Source: Butyrivibrio sp.
GTDB lineage: Bacteria > Bacillota > Clostridia > Lachnospirales > Lachnospiraceae
Direction: 5' to 3'
Length of the DNA: 49,146 nt
Assembly: GCA_015056585.1 (NCBI GenBank)
Contig: SVFZ01000023.1
Coordinates: forward strand, 1 to 49,146
This document shows positions 16,520-25,706 of this stretch, one piece after another. The notes beneath the pieces were generated by a model. That model saw nothing but the letters and a program-made list of their open reading frames with translations. It searched no databases and was not told the DNA's origin. Each line of letters opens with the position of its first letter. Within the stretch, counting starts at the first letter, position 1. The position numbers and the translations under genes are program-made.

Positions 16520-17260
16520 TTAAGCCTTGGAACTTTCGTTCCTTAGAAGAATACTTCTGGCTTCTTTTATTGAATTTCTGTAACTGAAAGATATTCCGAA
16601 AGTCTCACCATTGTCCATTGTTACCCTGCCAAAAGATGTGTTTTTGATGTGGTTAACATTGATAATGGAGTTGTCATTAATAGGGCAGAGCTGTGGGAAA
16701 ATCACACATTGCTCATAAAAATTGTAAATATCCTCGATTATGGACACGATATTTCCGTCTGCCATATAGATATTAAGGGCAGAACCTTTTTTTCTTACGC
16801 AGACAATTTCATCATTCCTGGCGTAAACGGTGCCGTCTTTACCTCTAAGCTCTAAAGTGGGCTCTTCATCGCCTCTTAATGAACTTATGGTGTCCATGAG
16901 AGCTGTGAGTTCAGCCACCTTTAATGGTTTATCAATGAACATGAGGTTGGGAATTGAAAGACCTGATTCCTCATATTGTTTTCTGTAATCAATTGTTGAA
17001 ACACATAGCACTATGGGACGAACAACACCTTCTTTTACAAGCATTCTTGCTATTTCAAAGCCGGTTGGCTCATCATTCTTCATATCGATAAAAAGACCGT
17101 CGTACATCTGAGGGTAGTGCATGAAAGCTTCTACATTTCCATAGGAATCTACCCAAAGCCTTTCCCCGGTTTCTTTAAAGAACCTGTCGGATTGACGTCC
17201 CAAAAGCCTTTCGGTCTGTTTTCTGTCGGCTATATTGTCATCACAAACTGCGATATGCAT
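16520..17260 (-). CDS. Response regulator, receiver plus LytTR DNA-binding domain
   Basis: Two-component regulator of AgrA/LytR type. The receiver (residues 1-120) has the acidic pair Asp7-Asp8, the phospho-acceptor Asp59 in LFIDM, Ser/Thr 88-89 and Lys111 in FIDKP, so it looks phosphorylatable. The C-terminal part (about 135-240) resembles LytTR, with the late CPINDNSIINVNHIKN segment in place of the usual HRSFIVN motif; it is divergent, so domain assignment is by pattern. No sensor kinase lies nearby. It is co-transcribed with the DegV-type gene, which is an uncommon pairing worth noting. Confidence 0.85.
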   Translation of the reverse strand: MHIAVCDDNIADRKQTERLLGRQSDRFFKETGERLWVDSYGNVEAFMHYPQMYDGLFIDMKNDEPTGFEIARMLVKEGVVRPIVLCVSTIDYRKQYEESGLSIPNLMFIDKPLKVAELTALMDTISSLRGDEEPTLELRGKDGTVYARNDEIVCVRKKGSALNIYMADGNIVSIIEDIYNFYEQCVIFPQLCPINDNSIINVNHIKNTSFGRVTMDNGETFGISFSYRNSIKEARSILLRNESSKA

Positions 17261-17367
17261 TTCTTTTCCCCAATCAAAAAAATCTGAGCGTCAAAGATAA
17301 TTATTGACACCTTATCATAATACACACAAGTAGTAATTTTTACCAGCTAATATGTTGCATAATACTA

Positions 17368-17661
17368 TCATATAAAGCTAAAAGTAACAGGAGAGAAGGC
17401 AAGCAGTGCAAAAAGGGCCAGATGGATCAGCAAAATGGCCGGAAGACCGATCTTAAAGGACCAGTGTTTGGTCTTGTGCCTGAATATGATCATGCCCAAA
17501 ATAGCACCAATGCAGCCTCCTACTGCAGCAACTGAAAAAAGGGTCGCCTCGGGAATACGGAAGGCATTTTTTATTGCCCTCCGCTTGTCGATTCCCATAA
17601 GGACGAACCCAATTATATTAATAGCTATAAAATAAATGATAATAAGAGTCAAAGAATTCAT
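17368..17661 (-). CDS. DUF1294 small membrane protein
   Basis: A 97-residue integral membrane protein with about three hydrophobic segments. The central motif GMIIFRHKTKHWSFKIG (family RHKT..H..F) and the early DKRRAIKNAFRIPEATLF block are the DUF1294 hallmarks. Function is unknown. The start codon lies three bases after the argG stop, so it is translated from the argG mRNA with its ribosome site inside argG. No link to arginine metabolism is known to me; the linkage may simply be positional. Confidence 0.85.
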   Translation of the reverse strand: MNSLTLIIIYFIAINIIGFVLMGIDKRRAIKNAFRIPEATLFSVAAVGGCIGAILGMIIFRHKTKHWSFKIGLPAILLIHLALFALLAFSPVTFSFI

Positions 17662-17664
17662 TAA

Positions 17665-18888
17665 TTATTTATTCTTGGCTACTTCCTGCATCTTCATAGC
17701 GCGTACCTTGCTTGCAAGACCAAAGAGGTTGATGAAGCCTTCTGCATCGTGGTGATCATAAAGATCTCCGGTCTTGAAGGAAGCAATGCTCTCATTGTAG
17801 AGAGAATAAGGAGAAGTTGTGCCGGCTTTAATGATATTGCCCTTGTAAAGCTTGAATTTAACTTCACCTGTGACATACTTCTGAGTTGACTCAATAAATG
17901 CCTGCTCTGCCTCACGCAGGGGAGTGAACCATTTTCCTTCGTATACTAGATCGGCGAATTTGTTGCCCATATCTTTCTTCATTGTATAGGTATCGCGGTC
18001 CAAAATCAACTCTTCAAGCTGCTGATGTGCTTCGTAAAGAATAGTTCCGCCGGGTGTTTCATACACGCCACGGGACTTCATTCCAACTACACGGTTCTCA
18101 ACGATGTCTACAATTCCGATTCCGTTTTCTCCGCCCAGTTTGTTGAGAGTGCGGATAATATCGGATACCTTCATCTCTTTGCCGTTTACAGACTTTGGAA
18201 CGCCGCCTTCGAATGTCATTGTAACAGTTGTAGGTGTGTCAGGAGCGTCCTCTGGAGTCTTGCCGAGTACAAGAAGGTGCTTGTAGTTTGGCTCAAGAGA
18301 AGGATCTTCCAGCTCAAGACCTTCATGTGAGATATGCCAGAGGTTACGATCGCGGCTGTAGCTTGAATCTGCAGAGAATGGAAGATTGATTCCATGTGCC
18401 TTGCAGTATTCGATCTCAGACTCACGTGAATCCATTGTCCACTTGTCATTTCTCCAGGCAGCAATGATCTTGATATCCGGAGCAAGAGCCTTGATACCAA
18501 GCTCGAAACGGATCTGGTCGTTTCCTTTACCTGTTGCACCGTGACAGATGGCAACAGCGCCTTCTTTTCTTGCAATCTCAACAAGCTTTTTAGCGATAAG
18601 AGGACGAGCCATGCTGGTACCAAGCAGGTACTTGTTCTCGTATACAGCGTGCGCCATAACACATGGAACAATGTATTCATCGCAGAACTCATCTACTACA
18701 TCAAGAATATAGAGTTTGCTGGCTCCGCAGCTCTTTGCTCTCTCGTCAAGACCGTCGAGCTCTTCTTCCTGTCCGCAGTCGATGCAGACACAAACAACTT
18801 CATAATCGAAGTTTTCCTTAAGCCATGGGATGATAGCGGTTGTATCAAGTCCACCGGAATATGCAAGAATAACCTTTTCTTTAGCCAT
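17665..18888 (-). CDS. argG: Argininosuccinate synthase
   Basis: Joins citrulline and aspartate with ATP to make argininosuccinate. The N-terminus [13 protein letters not shown] is the N-type ATP pyrophosphatase P-loop (Ser11-Gly-Gly-Leu-Asp15). Later blocks [13 protein letters not shown] and [14 protein letters not shown] are family-defining. I chose the ATG at 18888 (407 residues); the frame is open 16 codons further up, but GAGG sits eight bases before 18888 and the extension is unlike the family. The upstream region holds a promoter and ARG-box-like repeats shared with divergent argC. argH is not in the window. Confidence 0.97.
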   Translation of the reverse strand: MAKEKVILAYSGGLDTTAIIPWLKENFDYEVVCVCIDCGQEEELDGLDERAKSCGASKLYILDVVDEFCDEYIVPCVMAHAVYENKYLLGTSMARPLIAKKLVEIARKEGAVAICHGATGKGNDQIRFELGIKALAPDIKIIAAWRNDKWTMDSRESEIEYCKAHGINLPFSADSSYSRDRNLWHISHEGLELEDPSLEPNYKHLLVLGKTPEDAPDTPTTVTMTFEGGVPKSVNGKEMKVSDIIRTLNKLGGENGIGIVDIVENRVVGMKSRGVYETPGGTILYEAHQQLEELILDRDTYTMKKDMGNKFADLVYEGKWFTPLREAEQAFIESTQKYVTGEVKFKLYKGNIIKAGTTSPYSLYNESIASFKTGDLYDHHDAEGFINLFGLASKVRAMKMQEVAKNK

Positions 18889-18934
18889 TATCGTAACCTC
18901 ATCTTTCCTTATCAAAATATTTATTACGTTTTTC

Positions 18935-18963
18935 AATATAAATCATAAAGTTATAAAATGCAA
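18935..18963 (-). promoter_or_regulatory. Sigma-A-type promoter for argG
   Basis: Read on the minus strand: TTGCAT (18963-18958), a 17-base spacer, TATATT (18940-18935). The -35 box lies inside the left arm of an 11 bp inverted repeat (18956-18966). Transcription would begin about 40 bases before the argG ATG. Confidence 0.65.
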
Positions 18964-18971
18964 TAGAAAAA

Positions 18972-19017
18972 TGCATAAATATTTAAAAATACATCTTTTT
19001 CTGCATAAATATTTAAA
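18972..19017. promoter_or_regulatory. Twin ARG-box-like operator (ArgR/AhrC)
   Basis: The 16-mer TGCATAAATATTTAAA occurs exactly twice, at 18972-18987 and 19002-19017, 30 bases apart (about three helical turns). Its core TAAATATTTA is palindromic. Compared with the ARG-box pattern TGAAT-4-ATTCA, each copy has TGCAT-AAAT-ATTTA, eight of ten specified bases. Each copy lies about 44 to 59 bases upstream of the predicted start of its nearer gene. ArgR binding is inference from pattern plus arginine gene context. Confidence 0.6.
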
Positions 19018-19024
19018 CTTGCTA

Positions 19025-19053
19025 TTGCATTTAAGTTTCAAGGGTCGTATACT
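19025..19053 (+). promoter_or_regulatory. Sigma-A-type promoter for argC
   Basis: TTGCAT (19025-19030), 17-base spacer, TATACT (19048-19053). The -35 lies in the right arm (19022-19032, CTATTGCATTT) of the inverted repeat whose left arm holds the argG -35. The leader before the argC ATG is about 75 bases. Confidence 0.65.
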
Positions 19054-19135
19054 AGAACAAGTTAATTAAGGGATTTGTTCGTGATGATTTTTTTGCTTAC
19101 TTTTATGAGGCAAAGCGGGAAAGGATGAATAAAAA

Positions 19136-20188
19136 ATGATAAAAGTCGGAATTATCGGGGCTACCGGTTATGCCGGAGCTGAAATCGCAAGATTACTGAT
19201 GGGACATCCGGATGCAGAGGTTGTCTGGTACGGATCCAGATCCTATATAGATGAGAAATACAGCAGTATCTACGGAAACTTCTTCAAACTTGTTGATGCG
19301 AAATGCCTTGATGATAATATGGAAGAACTGGCAAAAGAGGTGGATGTGATATTTACCGCTACTCCCCAGGGATTGTGCGCCAGCCTTGTAAATGAAGATA
19401 TTTTAGGCAAAGTAAAGATCATTGATCTCTCTGCTGATTTCAGATTAAAAGATGTATCCGTATATGAAAAGTGGTACAAGATTGAGCACAAGGCTCCTCA
19501 GTTTATAGACGAAGCAGTTTATGGACTCTGCGAGATAAACAGAGAAAAAATAAAGAATGCAAGACTTGTTGCCAATCCGGGATGCTATACCACCTGCTCA
19601 ATACTTACGGCTTACCCTCTTATTAAAGAAGGTCTTATTGATCCGGATACCTTGATAGTCGATGCGCTCAGCGGTGTTTCAGGAGCCGGAAGAGGCGCAA
19701 AGGTAGCCAATCTCTACTGCGAAGTAAATGAGAGCTGCAAACCGTACGGTGTTGCTACTCACAGACATACTCCCGAAATAGAAGAGCAGCTTGGATATGC
19801 AGCAGGAAAAGAGATGTTGATAAATTTCACACCGCACCTTGTTCCGATGAACAGAGGTATTCTTGCTACAGAGTATGCAAAGCTTAAAAAGAAAGACGGA
19901 AATCTCCCTACTGCAGCAGATATCAGGGCTGCATATGAGAAGTATTATAAGGATGAGTTCTTTATCCGTATTCTTGAAGACGGCGTATATCCTGAGACCA
20001 GATGGGTTGAAGGCAGTAACTTCGTGGATATAGGCTTTAAGATCGATGAGAGAACAGGCCGGCTTATCATGATGGGTGCTATAGACAACCTGGTAAAGGG
20101 AGCAGCCGGACAGGCAGTTCAGAATATGAATATTATGTTCGGACTTAAAGAAAGTAAAGGACTTGAAATTGTTCCGAGCTTTCCGTAA
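19136..20188 (+). CDS. argC: N-acetyl-gamma-glutamyl-phosphate reductase
   Basis: NADPH-dependent reduction of N-acetylglutamyl phosphate, third step of the acetylated ornithine route. The N-terminal Rossmann motif is GIIGATGYAGAEIARLL; the catalytic Cys150 is in NPGCYTTC. Length 350 fits the family. AAAGGATG lies upstream of the ATG. First gene of the argC-GNAT-argJ-argB-argD run; divergent from argG across a shared regulatory region. Confidence 0.97.
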   Translation: MIKVGIIGATGYAGAEIARLLMGHPDAEVVWYGSRSYIDEKYSSIYGNFFKLVDAKCLDDNMEELAKEVDVIFTATPQGLCASLVNEDILGKVKIIDLSADFRLKDVSVYEKWYKIEHKAPQFIDEAVYGLCEINREKIKNARLVANPGCYTTCSILTAYPLIKEGLIDPDTLIVDALSGVSGAGRGAKVANLYCEVNESCKPYGVATHRHTPEIEEQLGYAAGKEMLINFTPHLVPMNRGILATEYAKLKKKDGNLPTAADIRAAYEKYYKDEFFIRILEDGVYPETRWVEGSNFVDIGFKIDERTGRLIMMGAIDNLVKGAAGQAVQNMNIMFGLKESKGLEIVPSFP

Positions 20189-20202
20189 TTAAGGAGTACA
20201 AG

Positions 20203-20646
20203 ATGGTTCGTATAATGACAATTGATGATTACGATGAGGTTTTTGCCCTTTGGAATTCAATCCACGGTTTTGGAATCCGTTCACTGGATGATTCCAGGGA
20301 AGGCATCAGTCGTTTTTTAAAAAGAAATCCAACCACAAGCGCTGTGGATGTCGAGGATGGAAAAATAGTGGGTGCTATTTTATGCGGCCACGACGGTAGA
20401 AGAGCATGCCTATATCATGTATGTGTAAGTGAAGCATACAGAATGCATGGAATAGGCAAGAAAATGGTGAACTTTTGCTGTGAGCAGCTTAAAAAGGAAG
20501 AAATAAACAAGGTGTGTCTGAATGCTTTTGTCACAAACACTGTCGGAAATAAGTTCTGGCAGAAAATGGGATGGACTTTAAGGGACGACATGAATTACTA
20601 CGATCATGCACTGAATGAGGAAAATCTGACTGTTTTTGTTAAGTGA
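20203..20646 (+). CDS. GNAT-family N-acetyltransferase
   Basis: A 147-residue single-domain GNAT protein that should use acetyl-CoA. Motif A is visible as LYHVCVSEAYRMHGIGKKMV, with the pyrophosphate-binding R-M-H-G-I-G, and motif B around NAFVTNTVGNKFWQKMGW. It starts 14 bases after argC with AAGGAG and ends 29 bases before argJ, so it is embedded in the arginine operon. It could be a short N-acetylglutamate synthase feeding the pathway, or an unrelated amino-acid or protein acetylase; sequence alone does not decide. Similar in length to YpeA-type acetyltransferases. Confidence 0.85.
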   Translation: MVRIMTIDDYDEVFALWNSIHGFGIRSLDDSREGISRFLKRNPTTSAVDVEDGKIVGAILCGHDGRRACLYHVCVSEAYRMHGIGKKMVNFCCEQLKKEEINKVCLNAFVTNTVGNKFWQKMGWTLRDDMNYYDHALNEENLTVFVK

Positions 20647-20675
20647 TCAAATGTTATTGACAGAGAGGAATAATC

Positions 20676-21899
20676 ATGAAGCAGATAAATGGTGGAGTTA
20701 CAGCTGCAAAGGGCTTTGAAGCAGCCAGCTGTGCAGCAGGTATTAAGTATAAAGACAGGACAGACATGGCTTTTGTTTACTCTACGGAGCCTTGTGTATG
20801 CGCCGGAACATTTACATCAAATGTGGTAAAGGCCGCATGTGTTCAGTGGGATCAGAAGATTGTAGAATCAGGCGAACCTATGAGTGCGGTTGTTATCAAT
20901 TCCGGAATAGCAAATGCCTGCACCGGAAAAGAGGGCTTTGATGCATGTGAAGCCACAGCCAAAGCTGTAGAAAAGTGTCTGGGAGTAAAATATACATCTG
21001 TTGCAGTAGCTTCCACCGGAGTTATCGGTATGCAGCTTCCGGTAGATAAGCTTACTGCCGGAGTTGAGACCATGAGTAAAAGCCTTGACGGAAGCATTGA
21101 GGCCGGTACAGCAGCCTCCAAGGCAATAATGACAACCGATACTGTAAACAAGGAAGTGGCTGTAAGCTTTGAGGCAGGTGGAAAGACGGTTACACTGGGA
21201 GGAATGAGTAAGGGCTCCGGAATGATCCACCCCAATATGTGTACAATGCTTGCTTTTCTTACTACAGACTTAAGTATTGAGAAATCTCTTTTACAGTACG
21301 CTGTCAGTGAGGTTGTAAAAGATACTTTCAATATGATAACAGTTGATGGGGATACCTCCACTAACGATACACTGCTGTGTATGGCTAACGGACTTTCCGG
21401 GAATGCTACCATTACCGAGAAAAATGATGACTTTTATGCCTTTAAGGAAGCACTGGCCTTTGTCTGCGAGTTTCTTGCAAAGAAAATGGCTGCTGACGGA
21501 GAAGGAGCCAGCAAACTTTTTGAGGCTACAGTAGTAAATGCGAAATGTAAGGATGATGCAAGAATTCTTTCAAGAGCCATAGTGGGATCCAATCTTTCAA
21601 AAGCCGCTATATATGGCTGTGATGCTAATTTTGGCAGATTCTTGTGCGCGATGGGCTACTCGGGAGCGGACTTTGATCAGAATGATGTGGAGCTGTATTT
21701 TGAAAGCGTAAACGGAAAGCTGAAAGTTTTCGATAAGGGGACTCCGATCGTATTTGATGAGGATAAGGCTCTTAAGATCATGCAGGCTGACGCAGTCACA
21801 GTATTTGTAAATATGAACGAGGGCGACGCGAGTGCTACTGCATGGGGGTGCGACCTTACGTACGATTATGTGAAGATTAATGCAGATTACAGATCTTAA
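20676..21899 (+). CDS. argJ: Glutamate N-acetyltransferase / amino-acid acetyltransferase
   Basis: Recycles the acetyl group from N-acetylornithine to glutamate; bifunctional members also use acetyl-CoA. It is made as a precursor that self-cleaves before a Thr. The site is in KGSGMIHPNMCTMLAFLTTD, with Thr190 as new N-terminal nucleophile; the residue before it is Cys, where Ala is common. The C-terminal part ends in the conserved GCDLTYDYVKINADYRS. Length 407. Whether it is mono- or bifunctional cannot be told from sequence by eye; the neighbouring GNAT gene makes this a real question. Confidence 0.96.
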   Translation: MKQINGGVTAAKGFEAASCAAGIKYKDRTDMAFVYSTEPCVCAGTFTSNVVKAACVQWDQKIVESGEPMSAVVINSGIANACTGKEGFDACEATAKAVEKCLGVKYTSVAVASTGVIGMQLPVDKLTAGVETMSKSLDGSIEAGTAASKAIMTTDTVNKEVAVSFEAGGKTVTLGGMSKGSGMIHPNMCTMLAFLTTDLSIEKSLLQYAVSEVVKDTFNMITVDGDTSTNDTLLCMANGLSGNATITEKNDDFYAFKEALAFVCEFLAKKMAADGEGASKLFEATVVNAKCKDDARILSRAIVGSNLSKAAIYGCDANFGRFLCAMGYSGADFDQNDVELYFESVNGKLKVFDKGTPIVFDEDKALKIMQADAVTVFVNMNEGDASATAWGCDLTYDYVKINADYRS

Positions 21900-21933
21900 A
21901 AGGATTAAAAACAAAGGTTAAGGGAGATAAGCC

Positions 21934-22830
21934 ATGGATAATGATATGCAGGAAGTTTTGAAGAAGGCGGAAGTTCTTGTTGAGGCGCTGCCATATATTC
22001 AGAAATTTAACAGGAAGATCATTGTTGTAAAGTACGGCGGAAGTGCCATGAGTAATCCGGAACTTCAAAAAAGTGTAATAACAGATGTTACGCTTCTTAA
22101 ACTTGTAGGGTTTAAGTCTATTATCGTCCATGGTGGCGGAAAAGCGATCAGCAACTGGGTTTCCAAGGTTGGAAAAGAAGCACAGTTTGTAAACGGTCTT
22201 AGGGTTACTGATGGCGAGACCATGGAAATTGCAGAGATGGTTCTTAGCCGTGTCAATAAGCAGCTTGTAACGATGGTGCAGGAACTCGGTGTTAAGGCTG
22301 TAGGCATAAGCGGCAAGGACTCAGGTCTTTTGCACGTTAAAAAGAAGTACTCGGATGGCAAAGACATTGGTTTTGTAGGTGAAGTGGACAAAGTAGACCC
22401 CAAGGTTCTCTTTGATATGATGGATAATGATTATCTTCCTATAGTTGCGCCTATAGGCTTTGATGACAATTTTGATACCTACAATATAAATGCCGATGAT
22501 GCGGCCTGTGCTATTGCGAAGGCTGTGGGAGCTGACAAACTTGCATTTCTTACAGATATCGAGGGAGTGTACAGGGACATCAAGGATCCTTCAACATTTA
22601 TCTCAAGACTTACCTGCTCAGAGGCAGATGAACTGATCGGCAGCGGTAATATTGGCGGAGGAATGCTTCCAAAGCTGAATAACTGCACGGATGCCATAAG
22701 AGGTGGCGTCAATAAGGTGCATATCCTTGACGGAAGAATACCGCACTGCCTTCTCTTGGAGATATTTACCAACAAAGGTATCGGAACCATGTTCATGGAT
22801 GACAATGAGGTTATGGAAACCGGTGCCTGA
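21934..22830 (+). CDS. argB: Acetylglutamate kinase
   Basis: Phosphorylates N-acetylglutamate, usually the arginine feedback point when argJ is present. Motifs: VVKYGGSAM and VHGGGKAIS for phosphate binding, [17 protein letters not shown] and [11 protein letters not shown] for the amino acid kinase fold, and [12 protein letters not shown] near the C-terminus. The ~20-residue N-terminal helix ([16 protein letters not shown]) is of the sort found in the arginine-sensitive hexameric enzymes, which suggests feedback inhibition. Length 298. AAGGGAG lies before the ATG. Confidence 0.96.
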   Translation: MDNDMQEVLKKAEVLVEALPYIQKFNRKIIVVKYGGSAMSNPELQKSVITDVTLLKLVGFKSIIVHGGGKAISNWVSKVGKEAQFVNGLRVTDGETMEIAEMVLSRVNKQLVTMVQELGVKAVGISGKDSGLLHVKKKYSDGKDIGFVGEVDKVDPKVLFDMMDNDYLPIVAPIGFDDNFDTYNINADDAACAIAKAVGADKLAFLTDIEGVYRDIKDPSTFISRLTCSEADELIGSGNIGGGMLPKLNNCTDAIRGGVNKVHILDGRIPHCLLLEIFTNKGIGTMFMDDNEVMETGA

Positions 22831-22912
22831 TGACCTGGAAAGCGGGCTTTCGTGAATCTTACATAAACTCTTTGTTTTGTCTGATTTTAAATAATAACAG
22901 GAGATATCAAAA

Positions 22913-24112
22913 ATGAGCGAGATTATGCAGAAATACATAAATGAAGCTGAAGAGGCACTTCTTCATACCTATAACAGGTATCAGATAGTTCTTGATAAGG
23001 GCGAGGGAGTGTATCTTTATGACCTTGACGGCAAGAAGTATCTTGACTTTGTATCCGGAATAGCTGTATTTGCTCTTGGATACCACTACAAAGATTACGA
23101 TGACGTCCTTAAATCACAGATCGATAAGCTTTTACATACTTCAAATTATTATTATAATGTTCCTGCCATTGAGGCCGCCAAAAAGATAAAAGAAATATCC
23201 GGTATGGACAGGGTATTTTTTACCAACAGCGGAGCAGAAGCAGTTGAGGGTGCAATCAAGGCTGCAAGGAAATATGCATATCTAAAGGATGGAAAGACGG
23301 ATCACGAGATAATAGCAATGAATCATTCTTTCCACGGAAGAACTTTCGGAGCTTTATCTGTTACAGGCAATCCTCATTACAGGGAAGCATTTGAACCAAT
23401 GATCGGCAATATCAAATTTGCTGATCTTAACGACTTTGACTCGGTTCTTGCCTGTGTAAATGACAAAACCTGTGCCATTATCATGGAGACAGTGCAGGGC
23501 GAAGGTGGTATTTTCCCTGCTACTGAGGAGTTTTTGACCAAAATTAGAAAACTGTGCGATGAGAAGGATATTCTGCTTATCCTGGATGAGATCCAGTGCG
23601 GAATGGGAAGGACAGGCTACATGTTCGCATGGCAGAAGTACGGTATCAAGCCGGATATCATGACTACCGCCAAGGCACTTGGATGCGGAGTACCTGTAGG
23701 AGCTTTTCTTTTAAACGGCAAAGTGGCTGAAAATTCACTTGTTGCAGGAGATCACGGAACCACTTACGGAGGCAATCCTTTTGCCTGCGCTGCGGTAAGC
23801 AAGGTACTTGATTTATTTAAAGAGGACAATATAATAGAGAATGTGAATGAGGTGGCTCCTTATCTGGAAAAGCGTCTGGACGAGCTTAAGGATAAGTATG
23901 ATTTTATTGTTGACAGAAGGGGTGCCGGCTTTATGCAGGGACTTGTTCTGAACAGACCGGTGGCCGATGTTATAAGTATGGCTCTTTCAAAGGAACTTAT
24001 ACTGATAAATGCAGGTACCCAGATTATAAGATTTGTTCCGCCTCTGGTTATTACCAAGGAAAATGTGGATGACATGATCGAGATTTTGGATTCATGTCTG
24101 GGGACTGTATGA
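22913..24112 (+). CDS. argD: Acetylornithine aminotransferase
   Basis: PLP-dependent class III aminotransferase making N-acetylornithine from the semialdehyde. The PLP lysine is Lys254 in TTAKALGCGVPVGAF; other landmarks are FTNSGAEAVEGAIKAARKYA and ILDEIQCGMGRTG. Length 399 is normal. It follows argB after 82 bases with AGGAG. Its stop codon overlaps the ATG of the next gene by the ATGA arrangement, so the solute-binding-protein gene downstream is translationally coupled. Confidence 0.95.
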   Translation: MSEIMQKYINEAEEALLHTYNRYQIVLDKGEGVYLYDLDGKKYLDFVSGIAVFALGYHYKDYDDVLKSQIDKLLHTSNYYYNVPAIEAAKKIKEISGMDRVFFTNSGAEAVEGAIKAARKYAYLKDGKTDHEIIAMNHSFHGRTFGALSVTGNPHYREAFEPMIGNIKFADLNDFDSVLACVNDKTCAIIMETVQGEGGIFPATEEFLTKIRKLCDEKDILLILDEIQCGMGRTGYMFAWQKYGIKPDIMTTAKALGCGVPVGAFLLNGKVAENSLVAGDHGTTYGGNPFACAAVSKVLDLFKEDNIIENVNEVAPYLEKRLDELKDKYDFIVDRRGAGFMQGLVLNRPVADVISMALSKELILINAGTQIIRFVPPLVITKENVDDMIEILDSCLGTV

Positions 24113-25617
24113 GATTAAAAGCAAGAATTCTTTCTATTATACTTATTGCATGTACTGTTGCGGGCGCTTTTGTTTATGCCCGCTCAGGACAGAGCATTTT
24201 TGAAAATCGTTCTTTATTTACAAGACCGAAGACAACGGTAAGATTATGGTATACGGATGATGCGCTTACCACATATCTTCAGAGTAAGGCAGTTTCTTAT
24301 GCCAAGGTTAATCCCGGTGTTCGCATTGAACCGGTACTTGTCTCGGGACTTGAATATCTTGAAGCTATAAACAAGGCTTCTCTTACTGATGATAACTATC
24401 CTGATCTTTTTATAATAACTAATGATTCTCTTGAGAAGGCCTATTTATCAGGACTTGCAATGGAAGTTTTCGGTGGAGCCGATTATTTTACAGAGGATAT
24501 GTTTCCTACGGCTGCCATAAACTCTGTTATGTATGACAACAGATACATTGCTTATCCTATGTATTTTGAGACCAGTTCTTTGGTTTATAACAAAACCTAT
24601 CTTGAAGAAATGGCAAGAGAAAAAATGCAGGCGCAGCTTGATCTTTTAGAGGGCGAAGAGGCTCAGGCTCAGATTGATGCTGCCGAGGATGAGGAAAATT
24701 CTCTTTCTGAGGAAGAAACTGCAGATGAAGACAGCACTGTTTTTGAATTTACAGAGATTACAGATCAGACTGTTGATGAAATGGTAAAAGAGACTATTCC
24801 GACTACTATTTCGGATATTCTGAAGTTTGCACAAAGCTATAATGCTCCTGATCAGGTAGAAGCAGTATTCAAGTGGGATGTAACGGATATTTTTTATAAT
24901 TACTTCTTTGTGGGTAATTATATGAATGTTGGCGGTAGCGCCGGCGATGATGTGGATCAGATTGATATTTACAACGCTGACACAATAAGCTGTATGAAAA
25001 TCTATCAGCAGCTTAATCAGTTTTTTGCCATTGAGGCTGCTACAACAAATTACGACAGCATAGTTGAGGATTTTTTGGGTGGCAAGATTGTATTTACTGT
25101 TGCCACTACCGATATTTTATCCAAGATAAAAGAGGCAAAGTCCAAGGGAGAAAGCGGGTTTGAATTTGCGGTTGCCGATATGCCGGATCTTACACCGCAG
25201 TTTGAGACCAGAACAATGTCTGTTACCAACTGTATAGTTGTTAACGGCTACACTGAGCACCCTACACAGGCTAATGCTGTTGCAAGATATATTTGTAACG
25301 ACAGTTCCGATGATCTGTACCTTAACAGCGGTAAAATTGCTGCCCGTTATGGGATCAAATACAACGATGAAGATATTGATCACTTTATAGAGGTTTATGA
25401 CTCTTCAATTTCAATGCCCAAGACTATTGAGACCAGCAATCTTTGGATGGAGCTTGAGATTGCATTTACAAAGATCTGGAACGGAGAGGATGCAAATTCA
25501 ACTTTAAAGGCTGTCTCCGAGAGTATCATGACACAGGTAACCGGTGAGAGTTATGTGGAAGAGCCGTTGCCGGATCCCAATGATGAGGCTATAATAGCGG
25601 GATTGACGGAAGATTAA
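24109..25617 (+). CDS. Extracellular solute-binding protein, family 1-like
   Basis: Membrane-anchored exported protein resembling ABC sugar-binding proteins: TTVRLWYTDDALTTYLQSKA followed by DDNYPDLFIITNDSLEKAYLSG is the family 1 pattern. The N-terminus is a hydrophobic segment (residues 7-24). LIAC at 12-15 resembles a lipobox but sits inside a continuing hydrophobic stretch, so an uncleaved anchor is as likely. An acidic Glu/Asp-rich insertion spans about residues 165-220. I chose ATG 24109 because it forms an ATGA overlap with argD. No permease or ATPase genes are nearby, so substrate and transporter are unknown. Confidence 0.75.
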   Translation: MRLKARILSIILIACTVAGAFVYARSGQSIFENRSLFTRPKTTVRLWYTDDALTTYLQSKAVSYAKVNPGVRIEPVLVSGLEYLEAINKASLTDDNYPDLFIITNDSLEKAYLSGLAMEVFGGADYFTEDMFPTAAINSVMYDNRYIAYPMYFETSSLVYNKTYLEEMAREKMQAQLDLLEGEEAQAQIDAAEDEENSLSEEETADEDSTVFEFTEITDQTVDEMVKETIPTTISDILKFAQSYNAPDQVEAVFKWDVTDIFYNYFFVGNYMNVGGSAGDDVDQIDIYNADTISCMKIYQQLNQFFAIEAATTNYDSIVEDFLGGKIVFTVATTDILSKIKEAKSKGESGFEFAVADMPDLTPQFETRTMSVTNCIVVNGYTEHPTQANAVARYICNDSSDDLYLNSGKIAARYGIKYNDEDIDHFIEVYDSSISMPKTIETSNLWMELEIAFTKIWNGEDANSTLKAVSESIMTQVTGESYVEEPLPDPNDEAIIAGLTED

Positions 25618-25636
25618 AAAACATAAGTTATTATAC

Positions 25637-25665
25637 TTGCGGAAGTGGTTTTTCTTTAATAAAAT
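25637..25665 (+). promoter_or_regulatory. Possible promoter for comEA
   Basis: TTGCGG (25637-25642), 17-base spacer, TAAAAT (25660-25665), in the 89-base gap before comEA. Confidence 0.45.
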
Positions 25666-25706
25666 AAAAAAGCATGGCGGGGTCCTCTTATTTTTTTGGA
25701 GGAAAC

